Assembly (NCBI GenBank): GCA_947447465.1
Contig: CANFKE010000002.1
Location: forward strand, 141,751-205,750
Direction of reading: 5' to 3'
DNA length: 64,000 bases
DNA from: Chitinophagaceae bacterium
GTDB taxonomy: Bacteria > Bacteroidota > Bacteroidia > Chitinophagales > Chitinophagaceae
Positions within the stretch are counted from its first letter, which is position 1. Every line of letters starts with the position of its first letter. Below, one piece after another: positions 45,525 through 55,628 of the stretch. The position numbers and the translations under genes were made by a program. The notes beneath the pieces are model-generated. The model was not told where the DNA came from, did not search any database, and saw only the letters and a program-made list of their open reading frames with translations.

Positions 45525-45532
45525 CAAAAGTA
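45525..45532 (-). promoter_or_regulatory. ftsY: -7 box (TACTTTTG) of ftsY
   Basis: A TAnnTTTG match on the minus strand, 22 bp before the ATG at 45503. Confidence 0.55.
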
Positions 45533-45747
45533 ATAAATATAAAAATGGAGCAGGTAAGGAATTCTACTGAAAATGTTAAGAAAATCAAGGTAATCAGCAT
45601 AAATGCCTCTTTATTTCCCCCAATAGTTCAGAAATGGATAGCATTATAAGAACAATATGGTGCAATTTTGGTCCATTCTTTACGTTAACCAGACATTGGT
45701 GGTCACATTAGCAGATGGCATTTTATATAAAACCTTATTTTAGCGCA

Positions 45748-48723
45748 ATGAAGGCATTTTTTTCAGCAGTATTATTATTATCAGTTCTCCATACCTCTGC
45801 ACAAACCTATTGGCAACAACATGTTGCTACGAAAATAGATGTAAAGCTCGATGACGAAAACCACTTTTTGCATGCCAATGAGGAATTTATTTACACCAAT
45901 AATTCACCTGACACATTAAAGAGCTTATACATTCATCTTTGGCCGAATGCATACAAAAATGATCAAACACCATTTGCCCAACAACAAGATAGGAATGGCA
46001 ATACCTCATTCTATTATTCATCTAAGGCAGATAAAGGTTATATAGACAGTCTGGATTTTACAGTAGATGGCAGAAGTGTGGAGCATTATATTGCTGAAAA
46101 CACCCCGGATATTGCACGTATAGATCTGAAATATCCGTTGTTGCCCGGCAAAAGCGTAAAAGTTGCTACTCCGTTTCTGGTGAAGATCCCCAAGGTGTTT
46201 TCGAGAATGGGGCATACTGACCAGGCATATTTTATATCTCAGTGGTTTCCTAAGCCGGCAGTATATGACCGGAAAGGCTGGCATCCGATCTCCTACCTGG
46301 ATCAAGGAGAATTTTACAGTGAATTCGGCTCCTATGATGTAACGATCACTGTACCTAAGAACTATATTGTAATGGCCACAGGAAATTGCATGGATGAAAG
46401 CGAGCAGGCGTGGATGGATGGACTATCAAAATTACCTATTCCTGATTCTGCAGATGACCATACACCTGTGAGTAGTAATAAATGGAAAACAGTACATTTT
46501 CATGAGGACAATGTTCATGATTTCGCATGGTTTGCAGATAAACGCTGGATAGTCAGAAAAGACTCTGTTCAATCGCCGGGAACAGAACATATGGTCTATA
46601 CGTGGGCTGCCTATCTTCCATCATACAAAAAAATATGGGCAGACGCGACCAACTACCTTGGAGCAACTGTGGAGCATTATGGTAAATGGGTAGGTCCATA
46701 TCCGTACAATACGATAAAGGCTGTACTTGGCGACATGCATGCAGGTGGAGGTATGGAATATCCGACTGTGACGATCATAGATAAGACAGCTGCTATCAAC
46801 TTTAAAACAGTGGTCGTGCATGAGGCAGGCCACAATTGGTTTTACGGTATGCTGGGTAGTAATGAAAGGGAGCATCCGTGGATGGACGAGGGCTTGAATA
46901 CCTTTTATGAAAAGAAGACCACCGATGCTATGCGGCCAGATTCCGGCATATTGTCCAAGTTGAGCAAGTTGAATGAAGAGCTATTATATTATCAATTGGC
47001 AGCCTCTCATAGCGACCAAACTATCGATCAGAATGCGGCTAAATTCACCAAATCGAATTATGGCCTGGATGTTTATTATAAGACGTGGCTGATGCTCCGT
47101 GTACTAGAGCAATATATGGGTGCTGCAGATTTTGAAAAGGGTATGAAGAGCTATTACAATAATTGGCATCATAAACATCCGTATCCTGAAGATCTGAGGA
47201 ATTGTATGGAACAGAGCAGTACAAAAAACCTGGATTGGTTCTTCAAAGGGATGCTCTTCACTGATAAGAAGATAGACTTTACTATTACCAAGGCAAAAGC
47301 AGATAATGGTAAGACGACTGTTACTGTTCGCAATAACGGCACTGTAGTTTCACCTGTAAAGATAGACGCTTATAGTAATGACAGTCTTGTAGCCAATACC
47401 TGGACCGAACCATTTACTGGCACGACCAAAGTGAATCTTAATGTTACAGATTGGGATAAGATAAGAATAGATCATTTCTTTCCGGATGCTAAATCGACCA
47501 ATGATGTTTATAAGAGGAAAGGCATATCTCATAGGTTCGGGTTGGGAATAAGAGGATTTTTCGGTGTGAATACAGATGAGCAATACAAGCTATTCTTTGC
47601 TCCTGCATTGGCATATAATCAATACGATGGAATAATGGCCGGGCTAGTATTGCATAATCTTACCATTCCGGAGAACAGGTTCCGTTTTATATTGACCCCT
47701 ATGTATTCGGGCGCAACAGGAGGATTTATCGGAGCCGGTTCGGTAGGGTATATGTGGTATCCGACATCTACATTTCAGGAGATATTGCTGCAAGGTGATG
47801 CTAAAACATTTCATAACAGCGAGACCTTTGCAGGTTTAACAGAAAGAGCCTATACAAGATACATTAAGACAGAAGCAGGACTAAGCTTTACTTTTAAAGA
47901 GAAAGAGGCATTGAGCACTGTAACAAAAATGCTTTGCCTGAAGGGCTATAACATTTGGGAAGACCGGTTTTCCGGATTGAACGGAGGAAAAGCAAAAATT
48001 GCAACGCAACAAAGAATGTATGGTGTGGTCAAGTATGAACATTTCAATAACAGAACCTACAATCCTTTCAGCTATACTGCAGAAGTGCAGGCAGGCGCAG
48101 ATTTCGCAAAAATAAGTCTGGAGGGTAATGCCAGAGTTGACTATAACGTAAGAAAAAAATCATTGTATGTAAGGGCGTTTCTGGGTAAGTTCTTTGCTAT
48201 TAACAATGATCCGTCGATAACCTCAAGATATCAACTCAATTCGTCATATTCTGCGGCAAATGATTATTTATATGATGGCACTTATTTTGGCAGAAACGCT
48301 ACAGGTAATATTGCTGCACAACAAGTTTCGATGCAGGAAGGAGGGTTTAAGATACCAGTGTTTGGAAAAATAGACCGAAGTGATAACTATATGGCGACCA
48401 TCAATCTGGAAACAGATCTTCCATTAGGAAAGCTGCCTGTAAGATTGTTTGCTGATGCTGGATTAATACCCAATGTTAAACCAAGTATTACCAACAACAG
48501 CAGCACTACCTTCTTGTATGAGGCAGGTTTTTCAGTTCATCTGATCAAAGATATGGTCTATATATACGTTCCAATAGTGATGAGTGGTGATTTTCAGAAT
48601 TATCTGCATGACACTTATGGAAATAAGAGTGCATTCTCACATGGTATATCTTTCACCATGATGTTTCAGAATATCAATTGGCTGCGTAGCCCTACCAGCT
48701 TGCTGAAAAAAGTAGTGAATTGA
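45748..48723 (+). CDS. Secreted M1-family metallopeptidase
   Basis: 991 residues from the ATG at 45748, which opens a clean signal peptide (MKAFFSAVLLLSVLHTSAQ); an ATG at 45715 adds 11 residues. The zinc site H358-E-A-G-H362 with E381 fits HEXXH-x18-E, and the exopeptidase-type GGMEY loop is near 335. The N-terminal half is the M1 beta-saddle and catalytic domain. Beyond about residue 620 there is a long beta-rich part with alternating aromatic strands that could form a membrane-associated barrel; that part is inference. It would trim peptides in the periplasm or at the surface. Confidence 0.9.
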   Translation: MKAFFSAVLLLSVLHTSAQTYWQQHVATKIDVKLDDENHFLHANEEFIYTNNSPDTLKSLYIHLWPNAYKNDQTPFAQQQDRNGNTSFYYSSKADKGYIDSLDFTVDGRSVEHYIAENTPDIARIDLKYPLLPGKSVKVATPFLVKIPKVFSRMGHTDQAYFISQWFPKPAVYDRKGWHPISYLDQGEFYSEFGSYDVTITVPKNYIVMATGNCMDESEQAWMDGLSKLPIPDSADDHTPVSSNKWKTVHFHEDNVHDFAWFADKRWIVRKDSVQSPGTEHMVYTWAAYLPSYKKIWADATNYLGATVEHYGKWVGPYPYNTIKAVLGDMHAGGGMEYPTVTIIDKTAAINFKTVVVHEAGHNWFYGMLGSNEREHPWMDEGLNTFYEKKTTDAMRPDSGILSKLSKLNEELLYYQLAASHSDQTIDQNAAKFTKSNYGLDVYYKTWLMLRVLEQYMGAADFEKGMKSYYNNWHHKHPYPEDLRNCMEQSSTKNLDWFFKGMLFTDKKIDFTITKAKADNGKTTVTVRNNGTVVSPVKIDAYSNDSLVANTWTEPFTGTTKVNLNVTDWDKIRIDHFFPDAKSTNDVYKRKGISHRFGLGIRGFFGVNTDEQYKLFFAPALAYNQYDGIMAGLVLHNLTIPENRFRFILTPMYSGATGGFIGAGSVGYMWYPTSTFQEILLQGDAKTFHNSETFAGLTERAYTRYIKTEAGLSFTFKEKEALSTVTKMLCLKGYNIWEDRFSGLNGGKAKIATQQRMYGVVKYEHFNNRTYNPFSYTAEVQAGADFAKISLEGNARVDYNVRKKSLYVRAFLGKFFAINNDPSITSRYQLNSSYSAANDYLYDGTYFGRNATGNIAAQQVSMQEGGFKIPVFGKIDRSDNYMATINLETDLPLGKLPVRLFADAGLIPNVKPSITNNSSTTFLYEAGFSVHLIKDMVYIYVPIVMSGDFQNYLHDTYGNKSAFSHGISFTMMFQNINWLRSPTSLLKKVVN

Positions 48724-48911
48724 TCATAACTATCGAAATAATAAAAGGCAGGGTATTGTCTTTTTCTGCGTAAAATATTGATATATAATTAAGTTGTCAA
48801 GAAGTCGAATTTATTTACATGGTATTTTTCTTATTTTTTAAAAATATATCATGAAAAAGTTTGTTTATTTAACAAAGAGTTATAAATTTAGGATAACTAA
48901 ATAGCCTGATT

Positions 48912-50225
48912 ATGACACACATATTACGCAAATCGTTTACTGCAGCCATGTTTGCAGTTGCATGCAGCAATATTGCACATGCACAAGGTACGATAATCAC
49001 TGTAGCAGGGGTTGGTACCTCAGGTTATACCGGAGACGGAGTAACAGCTATCTCGGCTTCACTTAGTTCTCCAAGCGGTGTTGCCGTTGATGGATCAGGT
49101 AATATATTTATCGTAGATAAATTCAATTACAGAGTAAGAAAGGTTGATGTTACAACAGGTCTGATCTCAACCTATGCAGGCGGTGGTTCTTCTACAGCTT
49201 ATGATATCGATGCTACAACAGCGATGTTCGAGATGCCTTACAGTATCTTCATTAACGGATCAGATGATATCCTCGTAACAGACCATTATTTTGACATGAC
49301 CTTTAGTATAGACCATACTACCGGACATATATTTTCCCGTTGTGGCAGTCACTCGCAAGGATGTGACGGAGATGGAGGGGACGGAGAAAGTGCAAGAATG
49401 ATGTTGCCTGCAGCTTCATGCGAAGATGCAGCCGGAAATACATACATAGCAGATCAGGGTTGTGGTAAGATCCGCATGGTCAATGGCGCTACCGGTCTGG
49501 TAAGTACATTAGCTTCTATATCAGGTCCTACTGCGGTGTTTTTTGACCCAAGTACTACAACAGATCTTTATGTAGCACAGATGTACACCCATCAGATAGT
49601 AAAGATCAATGTAATGACAGGTGTTACAACAGTAGTTGTTGGTACCGGTGTTTCTGGTAATACAGGTAACGTAGGTTATGCTGTAGATGCTACAATAGGT
49701 AATCCTGCCGGACTATTCATCGACAATCATCATGGTCTGTATTTTACAGATGCTACTTATCATGTGGTTCGTAAAGTAAATCTTACTACAGGTCAGATAT
49801 TTTGTATCGCAGGTAATGGCGTAGCAGGATATACAGGCGATGGTGCGGCATCACAGTTAGCACAGTTGAACTACCCACAAGGAATATGGGTTGATAATTC
49901 AGGTAATATCTATATTGCTGACGAAGGCAACAATGTAATTCGTAAGATCAAACCAAAAGGCCCTAAGGCAAATGGTGCGATGACAGCAAATGGTGAGGTG
50001 AGCATCTATCCTAATCCGACATCAGGCACATTCACTTTGTTTACTGATGAAGAATTGAGCAATGCTACCGTTACTATTTTCAATGTACTTGGTCAGCAAG
50101 TGTATTCTACTACAGTAAGTGGTAATTCAAGCGTTATCGACCTGGGACATCAGCCTGCAGGAATTTATACCGTAGCCTTTAAAACGGCTTCAGGTATGCA
50201 TACTGAAAAGCTTACTATTCAGTAA
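48912..50225 (+). CDS. Secreted NHL-repeat protein with T9SS type A sorting domain
   Basis: 437 residues. The signal peptide ends near NIAHAQ. About five or six NHL repeats (residues 25-350; blades such as GNIYIADEGNNVIRKI, links such as ITVAGVGTSGYTGDG) suggest a beta-propeller. One blade carries a Cys pair in FSRCGSHSQGCDG. The C-terminal T9SS domain starts at VSIYPNPTSGTFTLF and ends KTASGMHTEKLTIQ. It is followed by a terminator and a tandem paralogue. Confidence 0.92.
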   Translation: MTHILRKSFTAAMFAVACSNIAHAQGTIITVAGVGTSGYTGDGVTAISASLSSPSGVAVDGSGNIFIVDKFNYRVRKVDVTTGLISTYAGGGSSTAYDIDATTAMFEMPYSIFINGSDDILVTDHYFDMTFSIDHTTGHIFSRCGSHSQGCDGDGGDGESARMMLPAASCEDAAGNTYIADQGCGKIRMVNGATGLVSTLASISGPTAVFFDPSTTTDLYVAQMYTHQIVKINVMTGVTTVVVGTGVSGNTGNVGYAVDATIGNPAGLFIDNHHGLYFTDATYHVVRKVNLTTGQIFCIAGNGVAGYTGDGAASQLAQLNYPQGIWVDNSGNIYIADEGNNVIRKIKPKGPKANGAMTANGEVSIYPNPTSGTFTLFTDEELSNATVTIFNVLGQQVYSTTVSGNSSVIDLGHQPAGIYTVAFKTASGMHTEKLTIQ

Positions 50226-50248
50226 TTGAATATAAATATCATTATTAC

Positions 50249-50277
50249 AAATGCTCCCGGTGTGGAGCATTTGTTTT
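50249..50277 (+). terminator. Rho-independent terminator between the two NHL genes
   Basis: Nine-base arms AAATGCTCC / GGAGCATTT with a 6-base loop, followed by a T-run (GTTTTTTA), 24 bp past the stop at 50225. It shows that the following open frame from 50251 is non-coding before the ATG at 50308. Confidence 0.85.
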
Positions 50278-50307
50278 TTAAAGGGTTTTGAGTTAATTTG
50301 TAATACT

Positions 50308-51669
50308 ATGTTGAGCACATTATTGACCCGGTCTTTATGCATTTTGATGGTATGTTCTATCTATACAACTGCCATAGCACAAAGTGGTTATATCACTACC
50401 ATTGCCGGCAATGGGGTTACACAATATATTGGTGATGGTTATCCTGCCAATTCTTTATCTCTGGCTACACCATCAGGGATGTGTATAGATGGTGCAGGCA
50501 ATGTACTGTCAACAGATTTTGCAAGTCACAGAGTCAGAAAGATAACACCAACAGATTCCATCTATACAATTGCGGCAACGGGTGTGCCGGGTTATTCAGG
50601 AGATAATGGTCCTGCAACCAATGCTAAAATGGACAGACCATATGGAATTGCAATAGATACTGCCGGCAACTTATATATTGTTGACATGTATGATGATGTG
50701 GTGAGGAAGATCACCAAAACTACCGGAACCATAACAACTATTTGCGGAAATGGTGCAGGTGGTTTTTTTGGTGATAACGGACCTGCTACAGCTGCACACA
50801 TGGAACAACCAACAGGTATATGTATTGATGGTGATGGTAATCTATACATTGCAGACAAAGGGAATAGCAGAATACGTAAAATGAATACCACGACAGGTAT
50901 CATCACAACAGTAGCAGGAAATGGCACTAATGGATATGGCGGAGATAATGGACCGGCAACGGCAGCAAAACTATCGAACCCGGTATCTGTATGTATAGAT
51001 AATACGACCAATGATCTTTATATAGCAGATTTTAATAACCACCGAATAAGAATAGTAGATGGTACAACCGGTATTATTACCACTTTTGCAGGCAATGGCA
51101 TAGCAGGATATAGTGGTAATGCAGGGCCTGCTGTAAATGCACAATTGACACAGCCTAATGGTGTGTTCATGAGCAAAAAAGGCAATCTCTATGTTTCTGA
51201 CTATGGTAATAATGTGGTCAGGATCATAGATCAATTTGGTATAATCGGTACTGTAGCAGGAACCGGGAATTATGGATATACGGGAGATAACGGACCGGCA
51301 CCATTATGTACTTTTATAGGTCCGCTTGCCGTATGTACAGATGACTCTGATAACCTGTATATTGCTGATGGTGGCAATTCGGCCATAAGGAAAGTGCAAT
51401 ATTCTCCGGTTGTTGTTTCATCGGTAACCAAGAACAGAAGCTTGCCTATATACCCAAATCCTACAACAGGTATATGCTATGTGGATGCTGTAGCAATAAA
51501 TAGCACAACCAACCTGATGGTATGTAATACACTCGGGACGATAGTCTATAGCGAGCAAATGACAACATCAAAACATAGACTCGACCTAAGTGGTTTACCA
51601 CCCGGTATTTATTATGTAAAAATAATGACCAATGATGTGGTAAGGGTAGGCAAAGTAGTGAAGGAATGA
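50308..51669 (+). CDS. Secreted NHL-repeat protein with T9SS type A sorting domain (tandem paralogue)
   Basis: 453 residues from the ATG at 50308 (MLSTLLTRSLCILMVCSIYTT, cleavage near AIAQ). Six NHL repeats (about 30-370) share GNLYIADKGNSRIRKM blades and ITTVAGNGTNGYGGDNGPAT links. The sorting domain starts LPIYPNPTTGICYVDA and ends VVRVGKVVKE. It is closer in repeat wording to the neighbour at 48912 and the gene at 28712 than to anything else here, so the three form a paralogue family. Confidence 0.92.
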   Translation: MLSTLLTRSLCILMVCSIYTTAIAQSGYITTIAGNGVTQYIGDGYPANSLSLATPSGMCIDGAGNVLSTDFASHRVRKITPTDSIYTIAATGVPGYSGDNGPATNAKMDRPYGIAIDTAGNLYIVDMYDDVVRKITKTTGTITTICGNGAGGFFGDNGPATAAHMEQPTGICIDGDGNLYIADKGNSRIRKMNTTTGIITTVAGNGTNGYGGDNGPATAAKLSNPVSVCIDNTTNDLYIADFNNHRIRIVDGTTGIITTFAGNGIAGYSGNAGPAVNAQLTQPNGVFMSKKGNLYVSDYGNNVVRIIDQFGIIGTVAGTGNYGYTGDNGPAPLCTFIGPLAVCTDDSDNLYIADGGNSAIRKVQYSPVVVSSVTKNRSLPIYPNPTTGICYVDAVAINSTTNLMVCNTLGTIVYSEQMTTSKHRLDLSGLPPGIYYVKIMTNDVVRVGKVVKE

Positions 51670-51736
51670 TCATTATTTGCTCTGCAACCAGCATTTATGT
51701 AGTTGAAATACCTTTCATTGGCGTATTGGCATCCAT

Positions 51737-51976
51737 TTACTCTTCCATGTCCAATTCGGTAATCAGATCATGACCACCAATAGAATGACCGAATCCAGCG
51801 GCAAAGAGTGACATATTTGCAATAGCCAATAAAGCATAAGCAATGCCAACTGCCATTAATAATGAATTAGCTGATTCGGGTCTTCCAAGATATCCGAGTA
51901 AGCATACTCCTAGCCCCAATACTACTCTTAAAATACGTCCTGCAACACTCGCCATAAATCTGAAATAGCTGTTCAT
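51737..51976 (-). CDS. Small inner-membrane protein (DUF2892-like)
   Basis: 79 residues with two predicted membrane segments (GRILRVVLGLGVCLLGYL and LLMAVGIAYALLAIANMSLFAAGF). The N-terminal GRILR..LGL pattern resembles DUF2892/YgaP-type proteins. The usual C-terminal CPLY motif is missing, so the family is uncertain. Confidence 0.55.
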   Translation of the reverse strand: MNSYFRFMASVAGRILRVVLGLGVCLLGYLGRPESANSLLMAVGIAYALLAIANMSLFAAGFGHSIGGHDLITELDMEE

Positions 51977-52148
51977 AACACACCGTTTTTATTACTTATA
52001 TAGACGGTAAAATGAGGTCGAATATTAGCCGCCGATCAACATTTAACATAGTGTTAGTAGTGGCAAAAACAGAGTCAAGTTAGAATGGTCTTTTATTGGT
52101 AATGAGCTACATTGAAAATTGCAATACTGACCCGGTACACATAAAGTA

Positions 52149-53387
52149 CTAGTTAGCCGTAACACCTATATTGCGGCTACTGCCTTTTGCTAATTTCCAA
52201 TAAAGGAAGCTGCCATAGATGACTGTTGCGGTGTACCAGAGTGCAAGTATCTTATCGGCATATATGATCTTATAATGTACAATGGGAAGGTAATTGGGGA
52301 AGCACTTATCCAGGCTGAGGAAATAAGGAATGGATGACAGGATGTAAAGTTTATAATTTTTTGAGACGACCGCATAAAAGAAGAAAAAGATGATGATAGG
52401 ATTTGCATATCGTTCATGCATCTGGGTATTGAAATAGAAGAAGTACAGGCATAAAAGACCGGTACCCAGGAATATGTATTGGTATAATTGGGCGTCAGGT
52501 AATAGCCTCTTACTTCGTTGGTGCCATATGGTCTTTAACATTGGCCATAGTATAAATGCAGATGATGCACCAAACATAATGAGACCTGTAGTTTTATAAG
52601 AGATGAGAATAAATATATCCTTATCATTTATAAAATAATGGTTGGACGGAACAATGAGATACCAGATATTAAACGCACAGATAGTCAGCTTGTTATAAAG
52701 ATCTACTGAATGTGTAGCATAAGATATCAGTTTGGGTATTCCACCATTACCCAGCCATGGTAATAATATCAAAAGCTGTAATACAGTAGCCGCGATTAGG
52801 ATATAGATAATGGTTTTGAAATTGCGAATACTATACAGCAATACCAGACCAATAACGGGTAAAAATTCTATTGCCTGTGGCTTAGTATTGAGCGCCAATA
52901 AATAGAGTAGTACTGCGGGTAGAGGGTAGAGTAAGCCAATAACAATAGCGAGAAAACTAAGATTGGTATATATACTGTCGATCTGCCCCCACATCATAGA
53001 ATTAAAGACGTAAGCAATGTTGATCAACAGGAAGAGATATGGTATCTTGAATGACAATATCTTTAGTCTGAAACAGCAAAGAACAAACAATGGTAGAAAG
53101 TCGAAAAAGACGAAGAGCATCTTTATCTGGTAGATGTGTGCTGTGATATTAGCAACAGAACCCTGCAACCAATCGAACACATACAAAGCATAAATATAAA
53201 CCGGAAAGTAATTGATGACACCACCATCATAAGCACCGGCAAGACCATGCTCATGAATATGTAATGCCCAAATTCGCCAGAAATTCATGTCATAGTCCAT
53301 AGAAGCCCGTGGCAGCAAAAAAAGATACAGCGCAAATATGAGCTGTATCTCTATGCGGTTTCGGGTGAGACCATTTTCATTTGTCAT
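52149..53387 (-). CDS. GT-C-type membrane glycosyltransferase-like protein
   Basis: 412 residues, about ten membrane segments. An early acidic motif RASMDYDMNFWRIWALHIHEHG sits in the first outer loop, where GT-C enzymes keep the metal- or lipid-phosphate-binding acids. MMWGQIDSIY near 135 is shared with DUF2029/GT87-like polyprenol-phosphate mannosyltransferases. Its ATG overlaps the stop of the TPR membrane gene (ATGA), so the two act together, likely in glycan transfer outside the inner membrane. Confidence 0.72.
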   Translation of the reverse strand: MTNENGLTRNRIEIQLIFALYLFLLPRASMDYDMNFWRIWALHIHEHGLAGAYDGGVINYFPVYIYALYVFDWLQGSVANITAHIYQIKMLFVFFDFLPLFVLCCFRLKILSFKIPYLFLLINIAYVFNSMMWGQIDSIYTNLSFLAIVIGLLYPLPAVLLYLLALNTKPQAIEFLPVIGLVLLYSIRNFKTIIYILIAATVLQLLILLPWLGNGGIPKLISYATHSVDLYNKLTICAFNIWYLIVPSNHYFINDKDIFILISYKTTGLIMFGASSAFILWPMLKTIWHQRSKRLLPDAQLYQYIFLGTGLLCLYFFYFNTQMHERYANPIIIFFFFYAVVSKNYKLYILSSIPYFLSLDKCFPNYLPIVHYKIIYADKILALWYTATVIYGSFLYWKLAKGSSRNIGVTAN

Positions 53388-55507
53388 TTCTTCTGTTGAT
53401 TGGCCACTGCTGCTGGCGGCATAGACTGTGGTTGTAAAAAGCCCATAGCAGCTCCCATACCTTGCCTTGCCTGCATGTGTTGAGGGTTCAACTTCAGCGT
53501 CATGTTCCAGGCATCAACAGCATCTTTATACTGTTTGTTAGAGAAGTAAGCACCACCCAGGTTGTACCATAATTCTGCATTAGTAGAATCAATACTGATA
53601 CCGATCTGAAATTCCTTTATTGCTTCAGGATATTTTCCAAATTGTCCATATTTATCCCAACCACTTTTAGTGTAGTAGTTGCCGAGCAAAGTATAAAGGT
53701 TTTTAAGGCTAGGGTAGTTGGGGTAATTAGCCTTAACACTATCCAGACAAAGTTTGGCACTATCCATCTGTCCAAGCTTATAATAGGCTATGCCCCTGTT
53801 GAGGAAACCTGCAACAAAGCCGGGATGTATCTCAATAGCTTTGCCTAAAAGACCAATAGAACCATGCAGTAATTTACTTCTCACGCTGTCATTTTTCTCC
53901 AGATCGCTCATGGTGATCATAGCAGCGGCCACATTACCGTTGACCAATACACTATTAGGTACGGTCTTAATATCCTGAAAGAATAACGTTTTATCATTTT
54001 TCCAGTCTGCGTTTCGGGTAATTGTCTTAAAGCCACAAAGGAAAATGATGATACCCAAAACGGATGCAAGTGCTGTCTGCGCATTGGCCAATGGCTTTAT
54101 ATAGTCCATTCCCTTTACCATGAAATAAGCGAGTACTATAGAGAAACCAACCGAAGAATGGAATATCAAACGTTCGCCCATAGTCGCACCAATATTGAAA
54201 ACTAGATTATTAACCAATAAAAGGTGCAACATGTAAAATGCAATAGCAAAGCCAAAGATCTTATACTGCTTCTTAACAAATATAAAGATGAACATTGCCC
54301 CCATTATTGCCAAATGAACGATAATGGACAACCAAACCTTCAAGTCGCCAAATGAACTATATGGGATACTATTGTAAGAGTAGTCTGCTGAAAGCGGATG
54401 AGGGAATATCAGTAACTTAAGATAATTGAGCGTTGTTGATATCTCAGTAGCGATCTTCTGCGCATGACTGGCATAATAGTAAGGATTATTCAAAACCTCT
54501 TTTTCGGAATTTGCTCCTGTTGCTTTTATTGTATCCAGTATCTCAGGAATTGTGAGATTAGCAGAATCCTCAATACCTGCTACATGAATGGCCATTCTGA
54601 TACGGATATAGATATACAGACCTATGACCAACATATAAGGAATGGTAGCAATAATGCTCTTTTTGATAGAATAGTCTTTGAACAAAAACAGCGATAATGG
54701 CAAAAGTATAGCCATTGTAATTGCATACTCTTTGGACAAGAATGCCAGGAAGAAGCAAACCAATGCCCCTGCCAGATAACCATATTGTTTCTTGTTTTCT
54801 TCAAATTTGAAAGCCAATATGAAAGTCAGGCACATAAAAAAGAGAGACATGATCTCGTCACGGCTTTTTACGTTGGCTACTACCTCGGTATGAATGGGGT
54901 GAATAGTAAACAATACTGTAGCTACCAGAGCCATTAAAGGATTGTTTCTGAATACTATATAACGCAAGAAGTAAAGTAAAACGACCGCCAGTCCCATGTA
55001 CCAGAATACATTGAACAGGTGGCGAATATGCATATCACGTACCAACTTCTGTTCAGCGGGACCACGAATGCCATAGGATATGTTTTGGGCCAGTACACTG
55101 TCCACTTTTTCTTTGGGTACTGCTCCAAAAAACTGCTGTTCTATTGCAAATGTGGCGATAGAAAGTGGTCTGTAACGACCTCCAGAGAGCTGATTAACGG
55201 TGTTCAACTGGCGGTAATAACTGGCGTAGGCATCTTCTGTAAATATGCTGTGCAGACCAGCCAGACCTTCCTGTACAAATTCATTTTTTACGATAACGAT
55301 ACCATCATCGTGAGCAAATTCATTGGACCAGGTATTGATATAAAAAATGAATGCAAGTAATGCGACTATTATTGCCTGCACCTTGAAATCATATATTGAG
55401 AAAGACATAGGTGCCGCCGGGTCAACGACCAATTGGTCATTATCTGCAACAGGTTCTATGCTATTATTAATTTCGTTTTTAAGGTTGCTCTTATTCTTTT
55501 TGGCCAT
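53384..55507 (-). CDS. TMTC-like membrane protein with C-terminal TPRs
   Basis: 707 residues. About ten to eleven membrane segments (45-480). The first loop holds NTWSNEFAHDDGIVIVKNEFVQ, matching the DD motif of TMTC/DUF1736 O-mannosyltransferases. Next is the LFTIHPIHTEVVANVKSRDEIMS motif near 195. Three or more TPRs follow (560-690; AIEIHPGFVAGFLNRGIAYYKLG, AELWYNLGGAYFSNKQYKDAV). The TPRs may bind acceptor proteins. A TACTTTTG box lies at 55532-55525. It is co-transcribed with the next gene. Confidence 0.83.
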   Translation of the reverse strand: MAKKNKSNLKNEINNSIEPVADNDQLVVDPAAPMSFSIYDFKVQAIIVALLAFIFYINTWSNEFAHDDGIVIVKNEFVQEGLAGLHSIFTEDAYASYYRQLNTVNQLSGGRYRPLSIATFAIEQQFFGAVPKEKVDSVLAQNISYGIRGPAEQKLVRDMHIRHLFNVFWYMGLAVVLLYFLRYIVFRNNPLMALVATVLFTIHPIHTEVVANVKSRDEIMSLFFMCLTFILAFKFEENKKQYGYLAGALVCFFLAFLSKEYAITMAILLPLSLFLFKDYSIKKSIIATIPYMLVIGLYIYIRIRMAIHVAGIEDSANLTIPEILDTIKATGANSEKEVLNNPYYYASHAQKIATEISTTLNYLKLLIFPHPLSADYSYNSIPYSSFGDLKVWLSIIVHLAIMGAMFIFIFVKKQYKIFGFAIAFYMLHLLLVNNLVFNIGATMGERLIFHSSVGFSIVLAYFMVKGMDYIKPLANAQTALASVLGIIIFLCGFKTITRNADWKNDKTLFFQDIKTVPNSVLVNGNVAAAMITMSDLEKNDSVRSKLLHGSIGLLGKAIEIHPGFVAGFLNRGIAYYKLGQMDSAKLCLDSVKANYPNYPSLKNLYTLLGNYYTKSGWDKYGQFGKYPEAIKEFQIGISIDSTNAELWYNLGGAYFSNKQYKDAVDAWNMTLKLNPQHMQARQGMGAAMGFLQPQSMPPAAVANQQKK

Positions 55508-55524
55508 GTTTGTAATATGCTACT

Positions 55525-55532
55525 CAAAAGTA
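55525..55532 (-). promoter_or_regulatory. -7 box (TACTTTTG) of the TMTC-like operon
   Basis: A TAnnTTTG match on the minus strand, 18 bp before the ATG at 55507. Confidence 0.55.
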
Positions 55533-55628
55533 ATTATTTTAATTCATTGCTCTGCAGCAAAATGATCATGTCATTATTAGCTTAACATACACATTATGTA
55601 GTCCCTTCAATACATTGTAATCAGTGAA

